NCBI GenBank assembly: GCA_934678915.1
Contig: CAKUSF010000091.1
Coordinates: 1-8,393 of the forward strand
Direction: 5' to 3'
From: an uncultured Bacteroidales bacterium
GTDB lineage: Bacteria; Bacteroidota; Bacteroidia; Bacteroidales; UBA932
DNA: 8,393 nt
The number at the start of each line of letters is the position of its first letter. The stretch's first letter is position 1. Positions 1 through 6,979 of the stretch are shown piece after piece. The translations under genes were made by a program, and so were the position numbers. The notes beneath the pieces are model-generated. The model saw only the letters and a program-made list of their open reading frames with translations. It did no database searches and was not told where the DNA came from.

Positions 1-741
1 ATGCAGGGGTTGTCATTCAGGGAATATCTTAAACTTTTCCACGACATTGACGTCCCGATATATTCAATGGAAGATGTGCTTAGGAATATGGCGGAGATAC
101 CTGGAGTGGCACATCCGCTGCCGTTGTTCCAGAGCTATCTTCGTAACGGCTATTATCCTTTCGGTAATGATCCGGAGTTTGAGTTGGAGATGCTGCAGGT
201 CATTAACCAAACCATGGAAGTGGACATCCCACAGTACCTCCAGACGAATGTTTCCGTTGGGCGAAAACTCAAGTCGTTGCTCATGGTTGTGGCCAAGAGT
301 GTGCCTTTCAAGCCGGTGATGACGAAACTTGCGGAGGTGACAGGCATTAGCCGCAACGATGTCTCTGATTACCTTATTTATATTGAGGAGGCTGGCATGA
401 TTGCGCAGTTGAGGGACAAGACAGGAGGAATTAGAGGGCTGGGGAAAGTCGAGAAACTATACCTTGACAATCCAAACCTGATATATGTTTTGGAACCGGA
501 CAAGGCCGATGTCGGTAATGTGCGAGAGACATTCTTTATGAATCAGACCAGAGTCATCGGTGATGTGATCAGTTCGAAAATCTCTGATTTTGAGATAGAT
601 GGCCGAACATTTGAGATTGGGGGAAAGAATAAAGGGAAAAAGCAGATAGAGAATGCTAGCGAGGGGTATGTCGTTAAAGATGATATAGAGACCGGCTTTG
701 CCAATGTTATCCCTATCTGGGCTTTCGGCCTTATGTATTAG
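1..741 (+). CDS. AAA-family ATPase with DUF4143 C-terminal domain (5' partial)
   Basis: This is the C-terminal part of an AAA_14/DUF4143 ATPase, a common accessory protein in Bacteroidales whose cellular role is poorly defined. The frame is open from the first base. The opening MQGLSFREYL matches an internal motif of this family, just after the ATPase module, so the ATG at position 1 is probably not the start; the Walker A and B motifs would lie upstream of the window. Visible parts are a helical segment containing a winged-helix-like stretch (about residues 95-135, with ISRNDVSDYLIYIEEAGMI) and the DUF4143 signature IGGKNKGKKQ at residues 206-215. The end, NVIPIWAFGLMY, is the usual family C-terminus, so the 3' end is intact. 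The TAG stop spans the junction with the fold-back element that begins at 741. Family call is confident; biological role unknown. Confidence 0.85.
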   Translation: MQGLSFREYLKLFHDIDVPIYSMEDVLRNMAEIPGVAHPLPLFQSYLRNGYYPFGNDPEFELEMLQVINQTMEVDIPQYLQTNVSVGRKLKSLLMVVAKSVPFKPVMTKLAEVTGISRNDVSDYLIYIEEAGMIAQLRDKTGGIRGLGKVEKLYLDNPNLIYVLEPDKADVGNVRETFFMNQTRVIGDVISSKISDFEIDGRTFEIGGKNKGKKQIENASEGYVVKDDIETGFANVIPIWAFGLMY

Positions 742-900
742 AAGCTGTTTTGATTTATTTGAAATGTTCTTTGAGGTGAAAAATCTTCATTTTCTTCCCG
801 CTTCTTCAGTCAGATAGCACCGCTATCTTCCTTGGAAGAAGCGGTCGAACCTGAAGTTTTTCACTCTCAAACTTTCAAACAAACAAATCAAAACAGCTTC
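741..900. mobile_element. MITE-like fold-back element with TTA flanks
   Basis: The whole 160-bp stretch is an imperfect inverted repeat. The left end GAAGCTGTTTTGATTT (741-756) is perfectly matched by AAATCAAAACAGCTTC at the right end (885-900). The pairing continues with interruptions through TTGAGGTGAAAAATCTTCA (771-789) against TGAAGTTTTTCACTCTCAA, and through CGCTTCTTC (799-807) against GAAGAAGCG (835-843). The centre carries a further perfect 7-bp stem, AGATAGC-ACC-GCTATCT (812-828). The element is flanked directly by TTA on both sides (738-740 and 901-903), as expected for a 3-bp target duplication. It has no coding capacity. Interpretation as a non-autonomous transposable element is inference; as RNA it would also form a very long hairpin that could terminate or stabilise the ATPase transcript. 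Confidence 0.65.
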
Positions 901-966
901 TTAACCTGCTATTGCGGATTGGAAAATTTTCCATAAATTGGGGTGTTGATTTGAAAATAATGATTT

Positions 967-3096
967 ATGAATATGAGAAAGTTTTTTGCAGCTTTGGCTT
1001 TTATGGTGTCCCTGAGCGCTTCAGCGGAGGATTTTAAGGATGTTCCAAAGGCCTGGAAATGGGTGGGGAAGAACGAGGTGGCGTTGACTTATGACCACTC
1101 TTTTACGGGGGACAAGGACTTTTCTGTCAATGCGATGACTGGAAAGATTACTGAAGGAATATGCTATCCGGCGAAGTTCACGGACTTTCCGTTCAGGCCT
1201 GAGGGTGCTGTCAACCTGACATATTCCCCGGACTCCACGAAGATGGCGTTCACGAGGGAAAACAATCTTTGGGTGGTGGACATCGCGACGAAAGGGGAGA
1301 CTCAGCTGACGTTCGACGGGTCGGATGTGATACTGAACGGGTACTCTTCGTGGGTGTATTACGAGGAGATTCTGGGCCGGCCTACCCATTATTGTGCGTT
1401 CTGGTGGTCGCCTGATTCGCGCAAGATCGGCTTCTATCGCTTTGACAATTCGGAGGTTCCGGTGTTCCCGATATATTCACCGTTCGCGGAGGACGCTGAC
1501 CGTTCGGGGATGGGGTTGGCATATTCACAGAACGCCGGGGCGGCTGTAGCGTTGCCGAACGTCTCTCCGACGGGAGGGTCGGTCCGCATGACCCGCTACC
1601 CGAAGTGTGGCGACAACAACCCTAAGGTGCGGATCGGGATCGTGGATGTCCGGGATGGCAAGACTGCTTGGGCTGATTTCGATGAGAACGAGGACCAGTA
1701 TTTCGGGACTCCGTTCTGGGGAGCCGACAGCAAGGCCTTTTATATTCAGAGAGAGCCGAGGACGCAGAACACGCTTGACCTTTACGCCGTGTCGCCGGTA
1801 GACGGGACGAAGAAGCACATCTATCACGAGACTTACAAGACTTGGCTCGACTGGATCGACGGGATGCTGTTCGGACGGGACGGAATCTACATGGTCCGCT
1901 CGTTTGAGACTGACTGGCAGCAAATATATTACCTTTCTTATGACGGTTCTGTCTTGAAGCGGTTGACAGATGGGGAGAACTGGCGAGTTTCTCTTGTGGA
2001 CGTGAAGGAAGGCAAGGCGGTCAAAGGGTTCGACGGAAGCTCTTCGGAAGTTCTGTTCGTTGCGGAGCGTGACTCCCGTGTGCGCAGCGGACTCTATTCA
2101 GTCTGCAAAGGAATGATCAGGAATATCTCGGATCCGGCCATGCACGTCACTTCTGTGCGGGTCTCTCCGGATCAGAGGTACGCCATCGGTTCGGCCAGCA
2201 ATTCAAAGACTCCGAATCAGGTTTGGATTTATGATTTGAGGAAGCCGGTGAAATCTTTCAAGGTGGCAGACATGGCCGGGGAGGATTTTGATGCCTCCAA
2301 ATTCGCTATTCCTGAGCATATTACCATGACGACCAAGGATGGATTTGAACTTCCTGCGATGATTGTCTATCCTAAGGATTTTGATGCCGCCAAGAGATAT
2401 CCTGTCCATGTGGACATCTATGGTGGTCCGGATTCCCCGCAGGTGGTTGACAGGTTCCGCGGCCCGGCATATTACCAATGGTATTCAGATAACGGAATCA
2501 TAGAGGTAGTGGCAGACTGCCGTGCCTCCGGGCACAATGGTCGCAAAGGTCTGGACCAGATCTACAGGCGTCTGGACGAGCGTGAGGTGAAGGATTTCGT
2601 GGAGTGGGCTGAATATCTCAAGTCGCTTCCGTACGTGCAAGGCGACAAGATCGGTGTCGAGGGCTTCTCGTTCGGCGGCACTATGACCGCGCTTCTGGTT
2701 ATGAACCACCCGGACGCCTTCCACTATGGAATCGCCGGAGGGGGAGTCTACGACTGGGCCCTTTACGACACTCACTACACGGAGAGGTTCATGGACACCC
2801 CGGCCAACAACCCGGAAGGTTACGCTTCGACCAAGGCCATTTCCAGTGCGGCCAACTATCCTGTCACGGAGAAGAACTACGATGGTTCGGTGATGCTCAA
2901 GATCACCCACGGAACCGGAGACGATAACGTACACTTCCAGAACACATTGCTGTTGGTGGACGCTCTACAGAAAGCGGGCAAAAAGTTTGAATTGATGATC
3001 TACCCGGACGGAATGCACGGCTACCGTGGCTACCAAGGGCGGCATTTCAACGAGGCCAACCGCGCGTTCTGGCTCAAGTACCTTAAAGGGGAGTAA
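967..3096 (+). CDS. Secreted dipeptidyl peptidase IV-like S9 serine peptidase
   Basis: A 709-residue S9-family prolyl oligopeptidase, most like dipeptidyl peptidase IV, which removes X-Pro or X-Ala dipeptides from peptide N-termini. Residues 1-20 form a signal peptide (MNMRKFF.., hydrophobic core, cleavage after SASA), placing the enzyme in the periplasm or at the cell surface. A beta-propeller region follows (roughly 40-420). It contains WVYYEEI at 129-135, whose E133-E134 correspond to the double-Glu site of DPP-IV that binds the substrate N-terminus. The alpha/beta hydrolase domain (about 450-709) has the oxyanion tyrosine in YGGP (Y485), the nucleophile in GFSFGG (S568), the acid in HGTGDDNVHF (D652) and the histidine in GMHG (H684). 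All key residues are present and the length is normal for bacterial DPP-IV enzymes. ATG 967 gives the signal peptide directly; ATG 973 would too. The true substrate range is not proven by sequence. Confidence 0.92.
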   Translation: MNMRKFFAALAFMVSLSASAEDFKDVPKAWKWVGKNEVALTYDHSFTGDKDFSVNAMTGKITEGICYPAKFTDFPFRPEGAVNLTYSPDSTKMAFTRENNLWVVDIATKGETQLTFDGSDVILNGYSSWVYYEEILGRPTHYCAFWWSPDSRKIGFYRFDNSEVPVFPIYSPFAEDADRSGMGLAYSQNAGAAVALPNVSPTGGSVRMTRYPKCGDNNPKVRIGIVDVRDGKTAWADFDENEDQYFGTPFWGADSKAFYIQREPRTQNTLDLYAVSPVDGTKKHIYHETYKTWLDWIDGMLFGRDGIYMVRSFETDWQQIYYLSYDGSVLKRLTDGENWRVSLVDVKEGKAVKGFDGSSSEVLFVAERDSRVRSGLYSVCKGMIRNISDPAMHVTSVRVSPDQRYAIGSASNSKTPNQVWIYDLRKPVKSFKVADMAGEDFDASKFAIPEHITMTTKDGFELPAMIVYPKDFDAAKRYPVHVDIYGGPDSPQVVDRFRGPAYYQWYSDNGIIEVVADCRASGHNGRKGLDQIYRRLDEREVKDFVEWAEYLKSLPYVQGDKIGVEGFSFGGTMTALLVMNHPDAFHYGIAGGGVYDWALYDTHYTERFMDTPANNPEGYASTKAISSAANYPVTEKNYDGSVMLKITHGTGDDNVHFQNTLLLVDALQKAGKKFELMIYPDGMHGYRGYQGRHFNEANRAFWLKYLKGE

Positions 3097-3130
3097 CTTC
3101 GGTCACTGAGCTTGTCGAAGTGCCGAAGTT
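3095..3130 (+). repeat. REP-like palindromic repeat (copy A)
   Basis: The 22-bp core GGTCACTGAGCTTGTCGAAG+TG (3101-3122) recurs with one or two changes at 4386 and, inverted, at 4455. Here it is enclosed by a perfect 8-bp inverted repeat, AACTTCGG (3095-3102) and CCGAAGTT (3123-3130), and inside that CACT pairs with AGTG. The hairpin starts on the last two bases of the peptidase TAA stop and sits in the 54-bp gap before the next gene. There is no T-run, so it is more likely a REP-type element or mRNA-stabilising hairpin than an intrinsic terminator. Similar TTCGACAAGCTCAGTGACC-type repeats are, from memory, widespread in bacterial genomes. Confidence 0.65.
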
Positions 3131-3150
3131 ACATAAATAAACGAAATTAG

Positions 3151-4368
3151 ATGATGAACATTCAAAAAATAGCTCTGTCACTGATTTTGCTGGCCTCCAC
3201 TTCACCACTATGCATGGCACAGCAAGCGACCCAAAGTGCCCAAATCCCCGGCCTAAGGCCCTACAAAGTTGATTTGGAATATATGCCCCGCGCAGAGAAA
3301 GACTCCGTGCGGATGGTCGCGGAACTCTGGAAAGGCTACATTGAATCGTTCACATCTTCTGCCGACGAGACCAAAAGGCGTTCGTTCTGGGTGAACGGAT
3401 CACCGGACTACCTTCTGGAGTTTGATGACGGAAACTTGCTCTATTCCTCATTCCGGGAGAACCGCATCCTGGACATCAGAAAAATCGGAGACGGAACCTA
3501 CGAACTGATAGCCGCCACGTTCAGCAAACTTCCTGGCGAAGACTACGAAGGATGGATGGAAACCGTCTTCCGTGTCTGTGCAAAGGCTGTGGCTCCAGGC
3601 AACGGTGGAAGAGACAATCCGTTCCGCCTAAGCAACTGGCTTGACGCGGAACTTCCTGCCTTGACGAAAACCAGTTTCAAAGGCATTGAATATTACAGTT
3701 CACTTGGTTGTGAAGTGCCGAAGCGCACCGCTTCCGAAATGTCAACCTTTGTCCGAGCTTTCATCAATGAATATGCTCCCGCTTTCTCCGGCCCGATCCG
3801 TTATGTGGTGGCTCCGTCCATCGACCAGTGCGAACGTCTGTCCGGAATCTTGTTCAATGCCTATTCCAATCCGCTGATGAGTTCGGTATCGGGAAAGACT
3901 TCTGACAGAGTATTCTATGGCCGGACATTCGGCTCTGGTACAGTCATGTCAAACTACTGGGATGACAGGCATGATGTCGCTCTTCTACTTCTGCGTTCAG
4001 CTTGGCCGAAATCATTGCCTATGATTCAGGAAGGCATCGCGGCATACCATGGCGGGTATATGGATCTGTCATATTCAGACATCAAGGCCTCGCTCCGCCA
4101 TTACCTTGCCGGGAAGAAGGAACTCGATCTCTCCGATGATGACAATTTCTACGATCTGACCATTCCCGTGGCCGGAAAGGATGGCGTGACAGCCGCTGTT
4201 GTCCCTCTTGAAGGCCTGATAGGAGCCGCCATTGTTGAATATGCCTTGAATCAAAACGGTCACGGAATGGTCCGCAGCCTGCTTGAGTGCGGAAGCTACA
4301 CAGACTTATTCAAAACCCTCGGTATCCCTTCCTCCGACATCAACGACTTCATCAGAGGGATTCTGTAG
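3151..4368 (+). CDS. Secreted hypothetical protein, possible degenerate gluzincin
   Basis: A 405-residue exported protein that I cannot assign to a named family. Residues 1-23 are a signal peptide (cleavage probably after LCMA, before QQ); C21 is not in a good lipobox, so it is likely soluble rather than a lipoprotein. The middle (about 100-200) is mixed alpha/beta without recognisable motifs. At 271-302 the pattern DDRHDVALLLL..WPKSLPMIQEGIAAYHGG closely resembles the active-site layout of MA-clan metallopeptidases, where HExxH is followed about 20 residues later by an EGxAxYxGG motif carrying the third zinc ligand. Here E294 is kept, but the first motif reads H274-D-V-A-L, lacking the catalytic Glu and second His. 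If related, it is a pseudoenzyme. It lies 54 bp after the DPP-IV gene with no obvious promoter, so the two may share a transcript. Exported-protein call is firm; the fold is inference. Confidence 0.8.
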   Translation: MMNIQKIALSLILLASTSPLCMAQQATQSAQIPGLRPYKVDLEYMPRAEKDSVRMVAELWKGYIESFTSSADETKRRSFWVNGSPDYLLEFDDGNLLYSSFRENRILDIRKIGDGTYELIAATFSKLPGEDYEGWMETVFRVCAKAVAPGNGGRDNPFRLSNWLDAELPALTKTSFKGIEYYSSLGCEVPKRTASEMSTFVRAFINEYAPAFSGPIRYVVAPSIDQCERLSGILFNAYSNPLMSSVSGKTSDRVFYGRTFGSGTVMSNYWDDRHDVALLLLRSAWPKSLPMIQEGIAAYHGGYMDLSYSDIKASLRHYLAGKKELDLSDDDNFYDLTIPVAGKDGVTAAVVPLEGLIGAAIVEYALNQNGHGMVRSLLECGSYTDLFKTLGIPSSDINDFIRGIL

Positions 4369-4385
4369 ACTTTAGCCCTATGGCC

Positions 4386-4455
4386 GGTCACTGAGCTTGC
4401 CGAAGTGACAAAGCGATAATTACCAAGATTGGTCACTTCGATAGGCTCAGTGACC
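4386..4455. terminator. Inverted pair of REP-like repeats forming a shared 3' hairpin
   Basis: Two copies of the repeat seen at 3101 lie head to head between convergent genes: GGTCACTGAGCTTGCCGAAG.. (4386-4409) and, on the other strand, GGTCACTGAGCCTATCGAAG.. (4455-4431). They pair as GGTCACTGAGC with GCTCAGTGACC (4445-4455), then CGAAGTGAC (4401-4409) with GTCACTTCG (4432-4440), leaving a small internal mismatch and a loop of about 22 nt. The hairpin forms equally on both strands and would lie at the 3' end of both transcripts, so it probably acts as a bidirectional terminator or exonuclease barrier. No U-run is present, so the terminator role is inference. The right copy overlaps the last codons of the methyltransferase gene. 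Confidence 0.6.
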
Positions 4456-5793
4456 AACGGGCTCGGTGATAATCAGGTAATTGCCCTCGCTGTAAGGTGT
4501 CTCGATCCGCGCCCCGAAGATGTGCGCGTCATCGCCTGACTTGACTTTCAGGCGTGCGCGAAGCTCGTCGCTTGACATCGGAATGTTTTTCGCTGAGACT
4601 TCTGAATGTGGATAGCGTCTGCCGACGTCTTTGATCGAAGCCTTGTTCAGAGGCAGAAGTTCTTTAACGAAATAGACTTTCCCGAAGTCCTTGAACTGCT
4701 TGATCCTTTCTTCAAGTTCGGTTTCCGACAGAGGTTCTCCGATTGTGTACAGATGCGTGAACCGGGCCAGTTTCACAAGTCCGAACCTTTCGCAGAGCGC
4801 ATTGAACGCTCCGGCCTTGGTCAGCGACTTCCCCGGCTCGAAGATTATCCTTGCGAATGTGGACTCCGGCAGCGTCGCCTTAGCCTCTGCAATCTCTTGA
4901 GAGGTGAATGTCAGGGTCTTGCCGTCCTCACGGCATGTCAATGAATATTCTCCCTTATGCTCCCGGTCAAGCAGAACAAGGAGTTCCTTGCACTCTCCGC
5001 CGCTTGCCACAACGTGGACCTCTCTGACCCACTGTCCGTTCCACCCATCTCCGGATGTGCTTTGCAGGAAGGACTCGTAGGTCCTATCCAACCTCTCCAC
5101 AGCCATACTTATGTCAGCCATAGGGGAGAGTTTGAGGAATACGAACCGGCTGATTCTGAATAGTTCCGGCAGCATTTTGAGCACGTCCGGTGAGCAATCC
5201 TCCAAAAGAAAGACCTTTTTCCCGGCGGAATCCCTTCTCGCAGGGTCCATGAATATTATGTCGGGTTGGAAGTCTCCGAGTATGCCTTCAAGACTGTCCT
5301 TTGTCGCCTCACAATTCTTTATGAATATATTCGTGACTCCCAGTTCCATGAAGTTGTGCCTTGCCACCGCTGCCAGTTCCGGATTCATCTCATTGTAGAG
5401 CACTTCGCCCGCCACCTCGCTGAAAGCCCATGCGTCCACTCCAAGACCGCCTGTTAGGTCCACGATCTTCCCCTTGTCCCTTGCCTTTGTGGTCACTTCG
5501 ACATATTCATTAAAGATTCTTTGGACTATCGAAGCCTTGTACCTTGCCGTGTCCGAAGAGCTGCACTGCTCCGTGCAAAGCGACGAAGGATAGACCAGCC
5601 CAGTGCAAGTCACCCATTCCGGCAGCTTCTTCCGAAGCCTCCGTCTCCCCTCGATCGTATTGATCGCCAAGGACTTCGCGTCAAACCCCGCCAGCTCCGA
5701 ATCCTCTGGCGCCGGCCACTCCCTCCGCGACATCACTAGCCGCACCGTGTCAGCACCCTCGTTATCAACTATGAATCTCTCAAAACTCTCCAT
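4447..5793 (-). CDS. THUMP-like SAM-dependent methyltransferase (PG_1098 type)
   Basis: A 448-residue cytoplasmic protein resembling the Bacteroidales PG_1098 family: class I SAM-dependent methyltransferases with a C-terminal THUMP-like/ferredoxin-like region, whose substrate has not been established as far as I know (an RNA base is a reasonable guess from THUMP). An N-terminal helical region (1-105) precedes the Rossmann domain. SAM motif I is VDLTGGLGVD (111-120), the acidic ribose-binding strand ends in NEMNPE (134-139), and the putative catalytic motif is DPARRD (183-188), followed by LKLSPMAD (220-227). The last third (about 320-440) would be the THUMP-like part. The start ATG at 5793 gives a full-length family member. 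The final codons GGT-CAC-TGA (Gly-His-stop) are part of a REP-like repeat, so the C-terminus was probably altered by its insertion. It lies 48 bp downstream of the split nuclease on the same strand; I see no promoter in the gap. Confidence 0.85.
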   Translation of the reverse strand: MESFERFIVDNEGADTVRLVMSRREWPAPEDSELAGFDAKSLAINTIEGRRRLRKKLPEWVTCTGLVYPSSLCTEQCSSSDTARYKASIVQRIFNEYVEVTTKARDKGKIVDLTGGLGVDAWAFSEVAGEVLYNEMNPELAAVARHNFMELGVTNIFIKNCEATKDSLEGILGDFQPDIIFMDPARRDSAGKKVFLLEDCSPDVLKMLPELFRISRFVFLKLSPMADISMAVERLDRTYESFLQSTSGDGWNGQWVREVHVVASGGECKELLVLLDREHKGEYSLTCREDGKTLTFTSQEIAEAKATLPESTFARIIFEPGKSLTKAGAFNALCERFGLVKLARFTHLYTIGEPLSETELEERIKQFKDFGKVYFVKELLPLNKASIKDVGRRYPHSEVSAKNIPMSSDELRARLKVKSGDDAHIFGARIETPYSEGNYLIITEPVGH

Positions 5794-5841
5794 ATTCTGT
5801 TATTCGGGAAAAACTGTCGGAGTTTCTCTTGATTATTGATA

Positions 5842-6600
5842 TTACAAGAGTTTCTTCATTTCCTCCTCGTCTGGCAGAACTTCTTTCAATTGTTCTTGAC
5901 TTGACTTGTAGGTAGCGACACCCATCGGTTTGGTGTAATCTTGAAGAACGTATTCGACATAAGCGCGGTTGGCATCCTTACACAAGACAATTCCGACGGA
6001 TGGGTTCTCTCCTTCAATACGTTCCTCATCATCAAGGACACGGAGATAGGCTGCAAGTTGGCCGAGATATGCCGGCTTGAAAGAGCCTTTCTTGAGTTCA
6101 ATGACAACCAGCGACCTCAGGACTCGATTGAAGAATAGAAGGTCAACCCAATGGTCGTGTCCAAGTTTGTCGTAATGAACTTGATTGCCAAGATATGAGA
6201 AGCCACGCCCGAAGGTCATAATAAAGTTCTTGATATTGTGGACTATTTCGTTCTCTACCACGCGTTCGTCAATGTCCTCATCCCTTTCGCCCAACTGCTC
6301 GACATTGATGTAGTCCAGCAAGTATTCGTCCTTGAACATCTGTATTGCCTGAAATGCTCGCTTATAGTCTGGAATGGTCACTCCAAAGTTATTCGGCATT
6401 TTGCCTTGATTATGGTAGGCATCCTCGGAAATTTTTCTCTCCAGAGCATCAACGGACAGGCTGAGATCCGCACAAAGTTGGATGTAGAATTTACGCTCCT
6501 CCATTGATTTTACTTTCGACAAAATCAGAATATGGTGTGAAAAACCAATACTGAAAAAGGCCACAACAGGAAGAGCTCCCAACAGCAAAGGTATCATCAT
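5842..6600 (-). CDS. PDDEXK nuclease domain, C-terminal half of split YhcG/DUF1016 gene
   Basis: This is the C-terminal nuclease module of a YhcG/DUF1016-type PDDEXK protein, a widespread accessory family often found near restriction or defence genes. Counting from ATG 6600 it has 252 residues. The family signature is well kept: FSHHILILSKV, KMPNNF, FKDEYLLDYINVE, then the active site D153 in WVDLLFFNR, E168-x-K170 in VIELKKG, Q181 in YLGQL, and the tail QDYTKPMGVATYK. All PDDEXK positions expected for activity are present. The matching N-terminal half lies immediately upstream in another frame (6602-6979). The frame stays open upstream to ATG 6672, but residues encoded there are out-of-frame reading of the N-terminal half and are not family-like. 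ATG 6600 and 6597 follow the upstream TAG by one base, which permits coupled re-initiation. Either a frameshifted pseudogene or a two-part protein. Confidence 0.75.
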   Translation of the reverse strand: MMIPLLLGALPVVAFFSIGFSHHILILSKVKSMEERKFYIQLCADLSLSVDALERKISEDAYHNQGKMPNNFGVTIPDYKRAFQAIQMFKDEYLLDYINVEQLGERDEDIDERVVENEIVHNIKNFIMTFGRGFSYLGNQVHYDKLGHDHWVDLLFFNRVLRSLVVIELKKGSFKPAYLGQLAAYLRVLDDEERIEGENPSVGIVLCKDANRAYVEYVLQDYTKPMGVATYKSSQEQLKEVLPDEEEMKKLL

Positions 6601-6618
6601 ACTAAAAACAATTCTCTT
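6598..6618 (-). other. Frame change that splits the DUF1016 nuclease gene
   Basis: On the minus strand the N-terminal half reads GCC-AAA-AAA-GAG-AAT-TGT-TTT-TAG, ending at 6602. The family-like nuclease half reads on in the +1 frame (..ATT-GTT-TTT-AGT-ATG-ATG). The shift must occur at or before the A6 run (6613-6618) or the T5 run just before the stop; loss of one base from either run would rejoin the two halves. The stop is followed by one T and then ATG-ATG. A recent indel in a homopolymer is the simplest explanation; a sequencing or assembly error, slippage or stop-start coupling are alternatives. Confidence 0.7.
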
Positions 6619-6979
6619 TTTTGGCAGACGTATCTGCCAACTCTTCCCTTGAATGTAATTTGGCAGATGCATCTGCCAAATTAGTGTCGAAACATCTCCA
6701 CTCCTCGTAAAAAAGTCTCATATTGCGAAGGTTTCGAGGGGAGAATCCCTTAAGTCCAGGCATTTCAATACTGAGTTGACGGCTTATTGTTGAAATCGCA
6801 TCCTTTCCCCAAAAACCTTCACGACTGTTTTGGGATATGTATCTTCCGATGCCATAATACAAAGCCAGTTGCTCCTGGTTTACACCTTTCAAAGCTTTCG
6901 CTTGGCTTTGTAAAATAGCAGTTTTTATCTGCTTGACAGCATCATTATATTGTGTGGAGAGTTTCTCTTTCATTCGCAT
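6602..6979 (-). CDS. DUF1016 N-terminal domain, front half of split nuclease gene
   Basis: A 125-residue helical protein matching the DUF1016 N-terminal domain, which precedes the nuclease module in YhcG-type proteins and is thought to aid DNA binding or partner contact. The recognisable core is ..LALYYGIGRYISQNSREGFWGKDAI.. followed by LSIEMPGLKGFSPRNLRNMRLFYEEW, the usual end of the domain. The last 30 residues are linker with two related units, LADASAK and LADTSAK, encoded by palindromic DNA repeats, and then a premature TAG. I chose ATG 6979 (MRMKEKL) over a TTG at 6994, because the promoter predicts transcription starting near 7001, too close to the TTG; ATG 6973 is equally possible. Intact relatives are roughly 330-370 residues, so the pair together makes a normal-length protein. 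Whether this half is stable alone is unknown. Confidence 0.72.
   Translation of the reverse strand: MRMKEKLSTQYNDAVKQIKTAILQSQAKALKGVNQEQLALYYGIGRYISQNSREGFWGKDAISTISRQLSIEMPGLKGFSPRNLRNMRLFYEEWRCFDTNLADASAKLHSREELADTSAKKENCF
6621..6683. repeat. Two palindromic repeats inside the nuclease linker
   Basis: A perfect 28-bp palindrome occupies 6656-6683 (half-site TAATTTGGCAGATG). A second copy, TTGGCAGA-CGTA-TCTGCCAA, lies at 6621-6640. The two 20-bp cores agree at 18 of 20 positions and are 39 bp apart, exactly 13 codons, so both encode the same peptide in the same frame (LADASAK and LADTSAK) within the linker between the DUF1016 domain and the nuclease. The repeat is therefore both a DNA palindrome and an in-frame peptide repeat. 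It lies 3-16 bp from the frame break. Confidence 0.8.

Noticed and set aside
912..953. Possible promoter for the peptidase gene (TTGATTTG at 946-953)
   Set aside because: The -7 box has one mismatch, no TTTG lies at the correct distance, and the predicted start would leave almost no leader before ATG 967.
1021..2934. Long minus-strand open frames across the peptidase gene
   Set aside because: They are antisense reading of a protein with complete catalytic motifs, and show Arg/Val/His-rich composition without domains.
5826..5850. Hairpin CTCTTG/CAAGAG at the end of the nuclease gene
   Set aside because: Only 6 bp with a 13-nt AT-rich loop and no U-run; too weak to call a terminator.
6530..6600. 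Hydrophobic stretch MMIPLLLGALPVVAFFSIGF read as a membrane segment
   Set aside because: It lines up with the normal soluble linker and the FF.I.F(S/T)HH motif that opens the nuclease half in DUF1016 proteins, so a membrane anchor is unlikely.
6602..6618. Programmed +1 frameshift (UUU-UAG-U) joining the two nuclease halves
   Set aside because: The slippery context is loosely like a release-factor-type +1 site, but there is no upstream Shine-Dalgarno-like stimulator and UAG-U is not the known favoured context; a simple indel explains it better.
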